DNA from: Gammaproteobacteria bacterium
GTDB taxonomy: Bacteria; Pseudomonadota; Gammaproteobacteria; SZUA-140
Length of the DNA: 34,507 bases
NCBI GenBank assembly: GCA_020845975.1
Contig: JADLET010000073.1
Coordinates: 1 to 34,507 of the forward strand
Direction: 5' to 3'
A program made the translations under genes and the position numbers. How positions within the stretch are numbered: the stretch's first letter is position 1; the number at the start of each line of letters is the position of its first letter. This document shows positions 29,296-34,507 of this stretch, one piece after another. Under the pieces are notes generated by a model. It did not search any database and had not been told where the DNA came from. It was given only the letters and a program-made list of their open reading frames with translations.

Positions 29296-30153
29296 ATGGC
29301 GTCAGGCAGTCAGGCCAGGGCGGGAGTCTACGAGCGGGACCTGGTGTTCACGGACGCGGATTTCGACTACATCCGCCGCGTGGTCGTCGAGCAGACCGGC
29401 ATCGTCCTGTCGGATCAGAAACGCGAGCTGGTGTACGGCCGGCTCGCCAAGCGCCTGCGTGCGCTGGGCCTGCATACCTTCGCGGACTATTGCGGCCATC
29501 TCGAACGGAGTCCGGATGAGCTGCACGAACTGGTCAATGCCATCACCACCAACCTGACCTCGTTCTTCCGCGAACCGTATCACTTTGATTATCTGCGCGA
29601 CACCGTGCTGCCGGAGCTGCTGCGCAGCAATGCGCAGAGCCGCCGCATCCGGATCTGGTCGGCGGGCTGTTCGACAGGCGAGGAACCCTATTCGATCGCC
29701 ATGGTGCTGCGTGATGCGCTTCCGTCCGGCGAGGGCTGGGACGCCAGGATTCTCGCCACCGACATTGATTCGAATGTGCTGGCGAAGGCGCAGGAAGGCA
29801 TCTATCAGGAAGAGCGCGCGACCGGTGTCCCCGAACGCTACCTGCGGCGCGGTTTCCGCAAGGGGCAGGGCGACCACGCCGGCATGCTGCGGGTCGGCGA
29901 CGAGGTACGTTCGCTGATCACATTCCGCCAGCTCAATCTGATGAAGGATTGGCCGATGCATGGCCCCTTCGACGTGATCTTCTGCCGCAACGTGGTGATC
30001 TACTTCGACAAGCCCACTCAGCGGCGGCTGTTCGACCGCTACGCGGACATACTCGTGGACGGCGGCCATCTGTTCATCGGTCATTCCGAGACCCTGTTCA
30101 AGGTGTCGGAACGATTTACGCTGATCGGACGCACGATCTACCGCAAGAACTGA
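29296..30153 (+). CDS. cheR: Chemoreceptor methyltransferase CheR
   Basis: A 285-residue S-adenosylmethionine-dependent enzyme that methylates receptor glutamates. It has an N-terminal helical domain (DFDYIRRVVVEQTGIVLSDQ), then TNLTSFFREPYHF and the SAM site IWSAGCSTGEEPYSIAM (about 120-136). Later motifs are LATDIDSNVL and FDVIFCRNVVIYFD. The C-terminal FIGHSET is the usual end of the catalytic fold. The gene is followed 18 bp later by cheD, then cheB. A purine-rich GGGGTGAG precedes the ATG. Confidence 0.96.
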   Translation: MASGSQARAGVYERDLVFTDADFDYIRRVVVEQTGIVLSDQKRELVYGRLAKRLRALGLHTFADYCGHLERSPDELHELVNAITTNLTSFFREPYHFDYLRDTVLPELLRSNAQSRRIRIWSAGCSTGEEPYSIAMVLRDALPSGEGWDARILATDIDSNVLAKAQEGIYQEERATGVPERYLRRGFRKGQGDHAGMLRVGDEVRSLITFRQLNLMKDWPMHGPFDVIFCRNVVIYFDKPTQRRLFDRYADILVDGGHLFIGHSETLFKVSERFTLIGRTIYRKN

Positions 30154-30171
30154 GGCCTGGGGCAACGTGTC

Positions 30172-30828
30172 ATGAATGTATCCGGGTCTGCGACCAAGAA
30201 GAGCGTGGCCAGCCTGCCGCCGGTTCTGGCCGGCTTCGAGCATATCAATCGCTATTGGGATGATATGCACAGTCAGTTCGCCGCCAAGATCCTGCCCGGT
30301 GAATATTACGTGACGCGCGGCACGGAGATGGTCGTGACCGTGCTGGGGTCCTGCGTGTCGGCCTGCGTAAGGGATCCGATTTCCGGCATTGGCGGCATGA
30401 ATCACTTCATGCTGCCAGTCAGCCATGACGGTGGCGGCAGCTGGGACACCGCCGGCGTGGGCGCCTCGACCCGCTATGGAAACTACGCGATGGAACGCCT
30501 GATCAATGACATTCTGAAAAACGGCGGCAAGCGCCAGAATCTTGAGATCAAGATATTCGGCGGCGGGAAAATCCTCGCCAACATGACCGACATCGGCGAC
30601 AAGAACATCAGCTTCGTGCGCACTTATCTCATCGCCGAGGGCCTGCGCCTCTCGGCGAGCGATGTCGGGGACATTTACCCACGCAAGGTCTACTACACGC
30701 CGGCGACCGGCAAGGTGTTGATGAAGAAGCTGCGCGCCCTGCACAACAATACGATTTACGAGCGCGAGACGGCGTACATGGAGCAGATCGTGCACAAGCC
30801 CGTCGAGGGCGATGTCACGCTGTTTTGA
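30172..30828 (+). CDS. cheD: Chemoreceptor glutamine deamidase CheD
   Basis: A 218-residue enzyme that converts specific receptor glutamines to glutamates. The catalytic cysteine is C61 in VTVLGSCVSACV and the catalytic histidine is H78 in GGMNHFMLP; ASTRYGNYAM and EIKIFGGG are further family motifs. The N-terminal phrase GFEHINRYWDDMH is common in beta/gamma CheD. It ends in EGDVTLF, a tail resembling that of the membrane protein two genes downstream (AGEVELF). The ribosome-binding site is weak; coupling to cheR is likely. Confidence 0.96.
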   Translation: MNVSGSATKKSVASLPPVLAGFEHINRYWDDMHSQFAAKILPGEYYVTRGTEMVVTVLGSCVSACVRDPISGIGGMNHFMLPVSHDGGGSWDTAGVGASTRYGNYAMERLINDILKNGGKRQNLEIKIFGGGKILANMTDIGDKNISFVRTYLIAEGLRLSASDVGDIYPRKVYYTPATGKVLMKKLRALHNNTIYERETAYMEQIVHKPVEGDVTLF

Positions 30829-30841
30829 TTTTCCCGGCTTT

Positions 30842-30862
30842 GGCGCGGGCCGCGACCGCGCC
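30842..30862 (+). terminator. Small hairpin between cheD and cheB
   Basis: GGCGCGG-N7-CCGCGCC lies 13 bp after the cheD stop, with no T-tract. It may set relative mRNA stability in the cheRDB transcript. Confidence 0.3.
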
Positions 30863-30888
30863 GCCCGCGAACGGATGGGGAATACAAC

Positions 30889-31989
30889 ATGAACAAGATA
30901 CGCGTACTGATCGTCGACGATTCGGCCCTGGTGCGGCAATTGCTCACCAAGATGCTGACCAGCGACCCGCAGATCGAGGTCGTCGGCACCGCGCAGGACC
31001 CTTATGTGGCGCGCGAGAAGATCAAGGAGCTCAACCCCGACGTGCTGACGCTGGATGTCGAGATGCCGAAGATGGACGGCGTCACCTTCCTGTCCAATCT
31101 GATGCGCCTGCGTCCGATGCCGGTCGTGATGGTTTCCTCGCTCACCGAACGCAGCGCCGACATCACCCTGCGCGCGCTCGAGCTCGGCGCGGTGGATTTC
31201 GTCTCCAAGCCGAAGATCGATCTGGCGCACACGCTGGAGGACTACAGTGACGAGATCATCGCCAAGATAAAAATGGCGGCGAATACGCATCCGCACACGA
31301 AGGCGCCGGCGCCGTCCATGGCGGACATCCCGCCCCGGCTCAGCGCAGACGCGGTCCTCAAGAAGGAGGGTCCGCGTCATTTCCGCACCACCGATCACCT
31401 GATTGCCATCGGCGCCTCCACTGGCGGTACCGAGGCGATCAAGGAGGTTTTGATGCGCATGCCGCCCGACGCGCCTGGCATCGTGATCTCGCAGCACATC
31501 CCCGAGGCCTTCAGCCGCCCGTTCGCCATGCGCATGAATCGCGAATCGCAAATGACGGTGAGCGAGGCGGCGGACGGGCAGCAGATCCTGCCCGGCCATG
31601 TGCTTATCGCGCCCGGTAACCGGCATCTGGTGGTCGAACGCGACGGGGCGCGTTACATCTGCCGTCTGAGCGACGGTCCCGCGGTAAACCGCCACCGCCC
31701 GAGTGTGGATGTTATGTTCCGCTCGGTGGCGCAAAACGCGGGTCCCAACGCGATCGGCGTGATCCTGACCGGGATGGGCGACGACGGCGCGCGCGGCATG
31801 CAGGAGATGCACGAGGCGGGCGCCTATACGCTGGCGCAGGATGAAAAGAGCAGTGTGGTGTGGGGCATGCCCGGCGAGGCCGTGAAACAGGGCGGGGTGG
31901 ACGAGATCGTGGATCTGTACGCGATGACAGCGGCCGTCCTGCGCGCCGTCGAGCGCGGCAACAACAAGGCCTACGGAAAGGCGGGATGA
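30889..31989 (+). CDS. cheB: Chemotaxis methylesterase/deamidase CheB
   Basis: A 366-residue response regulator that removes receptor methyl groups when phosphorylated by CheA. The receiver domain has acidic pair D10-D11 and phosphosite D56 ([12 protein letters not shown]). After a linker (about 132-165), the esterase domain carries catalytic S177 (GASTGG), H203 (SQHIP) and D299 (GMGDDGA). All residues needed for activity are present. Its TGA stop overlaps the ATG of the next gene. Confidence 0.97.
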   Translation: MNKIRVLIVDDSALVRQLLTKMLTSDPQIEVVGTAQDPYVAREKIKELNPDVLTLDVEMPKMDGVTFLSNLMRLRPMPVVMVSSLTERSADITLRALELGAVDFVSKPKIDLAHTLEDYSDEIIAKIKMAANTHPHTKAPAPSMADIPPRLSADAVLKKEGPRHFRTTDHLIAIGASTGGTEAIKEVLMRMPPDAPGIVISQHIPEAFSRPFAMRMNRESQMTVSEAADGQQILPGHVLIAPGNRHLVVERDGARYICRLSDGPAVNRHRPSVDVMFRSVAQNAGPNAIGVILTGMGDDGARGMQEMHEAGAYTLAQDEKSSVVWGMPGEAVKQGGVDEIVDLYAMTAAVLRAVERGNNKAYGKAG

Positions 31990-32675
31990 TGTGTTCGACC
32001 CTGAACGGTGCCAGTATCGCCGTGCCGCGGCGATGCCGGTGCTGGACAGCCTGGGCGCTCAGCGCTGCGGCGCTGGGCGCGGTATTTGTGCCGGGAGGCG
32101 CCCCCTGGGCGGCCCTCCTGTTGATTGTTGCCATTGCGCGCTGGGCCTGGCTGGTGCATGAAGGCCGACGCGATCCCGAATACCGGGACGTGCCCGCCAG
32201 CGGTCTGTCCGAACTGCTTGTGGCCTCGAGCCGCACGGCCGGCAATGATCTGCGCGCCTTGCGCGCCGATCTCGGGCAGGTTCGTTTGCTGGTGCGCGAC
32301 GCGGCGGTGACGCTGGGGGACGGTTTCCAGGGACTCAGCGAGACGATGCAGAATGAGCGCGCCACACCGGGATGCGCCGCCGCGCCCGAAATCACGGAGA
32401 ACATCGAGGTACTGGTGCGCTCACTCCAGTTCGAGGATGTGGCGCGCCAGCTGCTCGAATATTGCGACCATCAGGTCGCCGGCCTGGAAACCTACGCTGA
32501 CGATGTGGTTGCCCTGCTGAGTGATGAGAAGCTTCGTCTCCAGCCGGCCGAGTGGGAATCCAGGCTGGTCAGCGCCTGTGAGAACTATCTTGAGAACAGC
32601 CGTCTGTGGGCCGCCCGCCGTCAGCGCCATATCACGCAGACTTCGGTGCAGGCAGGCGAGGTCGAGCTGTTCTAG
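31986..32675 (+). CDS. Membrane-anchored helical protein of the che operon with a CheZ-like motif
   Basis: A 229-residue protein whose start (ATGATG) overlaps the cheB stop, so it belongs to the operon. Two hydrophobic segments (about 18-35 and 40-58) suggest a membrane hairpin, followed by a helical cytoplasmic region of about 170 residues. Residues 146-157 read [12 protein letters not shown]. The D151-x-x-x-Q155 spacing and surroundings resemble the CheZ catalytic helix (F-Q-D-L-T-G-Q). The C-terminus is QAGEVELF, like the end of CheD. I do not recognise a named family. A CheY-P phosphatase or array accessory role is inference from motif and position. An open frame extends upstream inside cheB, but translational coupling favours the overlapping start. 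Confidence 0.8.
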   Translation: MMCSTLNGASIAVPRRCRCWTAWALSAAALGAVFVPGGAPWAALLLIVAIARWAWLVHEGRRDPEYRDVPASGLSELLVASSRTAGNDLRALRADLGQVRLLVRDAAVTLGDGFQGLSETMQNERATPGCAAAPEITENIEVLVRSLQFEDVARQLLEYCDHQVAGLETYADDVVALLSDEKLRLQPAEWESRLVSACENYLENSRLWAARRQRHITQTSVQAGEVELF

Positions 32676-32731
32676 CGTACCCTGCATGTTCGCATGCCGC
32701 GCGTGCGGACCGCGTCGGGGCTGACCCGCGC

Positions 32732-32747
32732 CCGCCCGCCAGGGCGG
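32732..32747. terminator. Hairpin between convergent che operon and yceI-like gene
   Basis: CCGCCC-GCCA-GGGCGG lies in the 96-bp gap between the two converging stop codons. It has a short stem and no T-tract on either strand; it is a possible bidirectional transcript end. Confidence 0.35.
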
Positions 32748-32771
32748 AACGCGGATCTCCCGGAGGGTAAA

Positions 32772-33338
32772 TCAGTCTTTCACGGCCTCGACTTCGAGGG
32801 TGATCTTCATCTCGTCGCCAACTGCCGGCAGCGCGTAGTTCACGCCGAAATCCGACCGTTTGATGGTCGCCGTCGCGTTGAAGCCGCACATCTCCTTCTT
32901 GTTCATCGGATTGGCGCCGCACTGGATGTGGTCAACAGCGAGCGTCACCGGCTTGCTGACACCCATGATGGTCAGGGTGCCTTCCACCGTCGCGCTGGAA
33001 TCGTCGCTGATGACCACCTTGCTCGATTTATAGGTGATGGCGGGGAATTCCGCGGCATTCAGGAAATCGGGCGAACGCAGGTGATCGTCCCGCTTCTGGA
33101 AGCCGGTGTCGATCGAGTTGGCGTCGATCTTGATATCGACCGCGCCCGTCTTTCCGGCCAGATCCACCGTGATCTTGCCCTCGGTGGCGTCGAAACGTCC
33201 GTGCATGGTGGAGAAGCCCAGGTGGCTGATCGTGAAATGCGGATAGGTATGGGCAGGATCCACTGTGTAGGTACTCGGGGCCGCGAAGCCGGCCGCGGGT
33301 ACGGTGGACATGGCGATCAAGAGCAGGGTTTTACGCAT
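32772..33338 (-). CDS. YceI-family periplasmic protein
   Basis: A 188-residue secreted protein. A signal peptide (MRKTLLLIAMSTVPAAGFAA) is followed by STYTVDPAHTYPHFTISHLG, the YceI-like start. GRFDATEGKITVD, DTGFQKRDDHLRSPDFL and TIKRSDFGVNY complete the lipocalin-like beta-barrel pattern. YceI proteins bind polyisoprenoid lipids; some are induced by base or osmotic stress. The ATG at 33338 has AAGGAG 8 bases upstream. The frame stays open far upstream, but that extension overlaps the next gene in another frame and is not coding. It is probably co-transcribed with the membrane protein gene upstream. Confidence 0.93.
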   Translation of the reverse strand: MRKTLLLIAMSTVPAAGFAAPSTYTVDPAHTYPHFTISHLGFSTMHGRFDATEGKITVDLAGKTGAVDIKIDANSIDTGFQKRDDHLRSPDFLNAAEFPAITYKSSKVVISDDSSATVEGTLTIMGVSKPVTLAVDHIQCGANPMNKKEMCGFNATATIKRSDFGVNYALPAVGDEMKITLEVEAVKD

Positions 33339-33382
33339 GAGTTGACTCCTTTCTGGGGTTGCGTGGGTTGATGATGTTCGAT

Positions 33383-34207
33383 TCAGATCGGGGGTGCGCC
33401 GGCGACGGCCAGGGTGATCAGAATGGCGGCAGCGGCGGCGGGCAGCGTGTAGAGCGATGTCAGGACGATCGGGATGAAGCGGTTGTGCCCCTGCGGCGTC
33501 GGCAACCGCGCCAGTAGCGGGATCAGCGTGAGGGGCGCCAGGCTGTACCAGGGCAGGCGCGCGAAATGCAGCGCGGCCACGCCGAGCAGGGCGCATAACA
33601 GTGCGGCTGGCAGCAACAGTGTGCGGCCCGGATGGAATTCTCCACGCCACAGGAATACCAGCAGGTAGGCGCCGGCAGCGGCGGCGACCGCGCCGCCGAG
33701 CTGGCCCATCAACGCGGTGGCCCCGAGCAGGGCGCTGACCCCGGTACCCAGGGCGAGCATCAGGACCGCGATGAGCGAGCGGGCCGGCCGGGACTCCAGG
33801 GTGTCTATGCCCGCCACAAGCCAGGCGGCATAGGCGAGGACCGGGACGAGAACTCCCGCGAGTGCGGCGACCTCTGTGCGCGTCACCACTGCCCATATGA
33901 CCCACAGCGTTGCTGCGGCCGCCGTGAGAACGGGCAGCCACAGGCGTATGCGGCGACCGCGGATGAAGGTATCGAGGACGAGGCCGAGAATGACCGCGCC
34001 CGCGGCGGCCAGCAGGATCTTGCGCGTGCTGGTCAGCGGCAGAAACTGGAACCCCGCGATGAAATAGGCGGCGGCGCCGAAGGCGAGCGGGAAGCCCAGC
34101 CCGGCCCACGGGACACCGGCCCCGCGCAGCGCCACGGCCGCAATCAGGGCCACCACGAACGGGATGACGGCCGACTGCACGAAGATGTTGTCCAGCCATG
34201 GACTCAT
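33383..34207 (-). CDS. Polytopic membrane protein of unknown function
   Basis: A 274-residue protein made almost wholly of hydrophobic segments, about nine or ten by eye, joined by short loops. It has an Ala/Leu/Val-rich composition and no obvious catalytic motif. It starts MSPWLDNIFVQSAVIPFVVA; the ribosome-binding site is weak (GGGA). It lies 44 bp upstream of the yceI-like gene on the same strand and is divergent from a LysR gene, so the regulator may control both. I do not recognise the family. The open frame and clean membrane pattern support a real gene. Confidence 0.75.
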   Translation of the reverse strand: MSPWLDNIFVQSAVIPFVVALIAAVALRGAGVPWAGLGFPLAFGAAAYFIAGFQFLPLTSTRKILLAAAGAVILGLVLDTFIRGRRIRLWLPVLTAAAATLWVIWAVVTRTEVAALAGVLVPVLAYAAWLVAGIDTLESRPARSLIAVLMLALGTGVSALLGATALMGQLGGAVAAAAGAYLLVFLWRGEFHPGRTLLLPAALLCALLGVAALHFARLPWYSLAPLTLIPLLARLPTPQGHNRFIPIVLTSLYTLPAAAAAILITLAVAGAPPI

Positions 34208-34283
34208 GAGGATATTCCCGCGTTGAATCTCGAAATGCTGATAAGCGCTGACACCGTGGAATGATAGGGGCGCATGATAAGTT

Positions 34284-34336
34284 TATAATCGCGCATGGTA
34301 TTACAACATTGTTTCCATTTATGGACAAATATCCAT
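34284..34336 (+). promoter_or_regulatory. Promoter/operator region of the LysR gene
   Basis: A perfect -10 hexamer TATAAT (34284-34289) lies 46 bp before the LysR ATG, without a good -35 at 16-18 bp. A dyad ATGGA-N6-TCCAT (34321-34336) overlaps the start codon, the same arrangement as the dyad over the cbbR start. Autoregulation is inferred. Confidence 0.4.
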
Positions 34337-34507
34337 GGAACCCATCGACGACATGCGCCTGTTCGCCCGGCTGGTGGAGCTGCGCAGTTTCACCGCTGTC
34401 GCCGCCGCCGAGCAAGTGGCGCGTTCACTGGTGAGCAAGCGCATCACCCGGCTGGAGGACCATCTGGGTGTGCAGCTGCTGAACCGTACGACGCGACGGC
34501 TCGAATT
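34335..34507 (+). CDS. LysR-family regulator, 5' part only (cut by window edge)
   Basis: Only the first 57 codons are present. The sequence MEPIDDMRLFARLVELRSFT, with VARSLVSKRITRLEDHLGVQ and LLNRTTRRL after it, is the winged helix-turn-helix of a LysR regulator of the common D-M-R-L-F subgroup. The target is unknown; the divergent membrane protein/yceI-like pair is the obvious candidate. No clear Shine-Dalgarno is seen. An ATG at 34321 is in another frame. Confidence 0.88.
   Translation, partial: MEPIDDMRLFARLVELRSFTAVAAAEQVARSLVSKRITRLEDHLGVQLLNRTTRRLE

Noticed and set aside
29302-31812. 836-codon minus-strand open frame opposite cheR-cheD-cheB
   Set aside because: Spans three intact che genes on the other strand and has His/Arg-rich low-information translation.
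32772-34415. A 547-codon minus-strand open frame spanning the yceI-like gene and beyond
   Set aside because: Only the last 188 codons look like protein (signal peptide plus YceI motifs, good Shine-Dalgarno). The upstream part is Arg/Pro/Gly-rich shadow of the membrane protein gene in another frame.

Overview
The window looks like the replication-origin region of a GC-rich gammaproteobacterium (or close relative) that fixes CO2 and is motile. Evidence: the gene string gyrB-recF-dnaN-dnaA / rpmH-rnpA-yidD-yidC-mnmE, DnaA boxes between dnaA and dnaN, a red-type (form IC-like) RuBisCO operon with a CbbR-type regulator, and a complete chemotaxis cluster with CheZ and FliA-type promoters. No species is assigned; no rRNA, tRNA, CRISPR or insertion sequence was seen.

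Layout. 1-1598 (minus): cbbS (cut by the left edge) and cbbL, divergent from cbbR (1741-2712, plus). 2746-9077 (minus): gyrB, recF, dnaN, dnaA. recF carries two ParB-binding parS-like sites inside its reading frame, and the 202-bp dnaA-dnaN gap is the best oriC candidate. 9304-13096 (plus): rpmH, rnpA, yidD, yidC, mnmE. 13282-32675 (plus): about 19 kb of chemotaxis genes: GGDEF protein, receptor 1, cheY, cheZ, STAS protein, cheA, cheW, receptors 2 and 3, cheY2, cheW2, receptor 4, an Aer-like receptor, cheR, cheD, cheB and a membrane-anchored helical protein. 32772-34207 (minus): a YceI-like secreted protein and a polytopic membrane protein. 34335-end (plus): the start of a LysR regulator.

How the genes fit together. 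The five receptors would signal through CheW/CheW2 to CheA, which phosphorylates CheY (and perhaps CheY2). CheZ dephosphorylates CheY, and CheR, CheB and CheD adapt the receptors. Three matches to the FliA (sigma-28) consensus precede the GGDEF gene, cheYZ and STAS-cheA, which ties the cluster to flagellar gene expression although no flagellar structural gene is present. The replication genes run away from the dnaA-dnaN gap on the left and the ribosomal/membrane-insertion genes run away on the right, as expected for an origin.

Most notable points: parS-like sites inside recF; a receptor (22969-24579) whose signalling tip has lost several near-invariant residues; a membrane protein after cheB carrying a CheZ-like D-x-x-x-Q motif, with the same kind of C-terminal tail as CheD; a D-to-E change in the GyrB TOPRIM metal site; and 687 bp of nearly identical DNA shared by receptors 1 and 4. 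All statements come from reading the sequence; no database search was possible.
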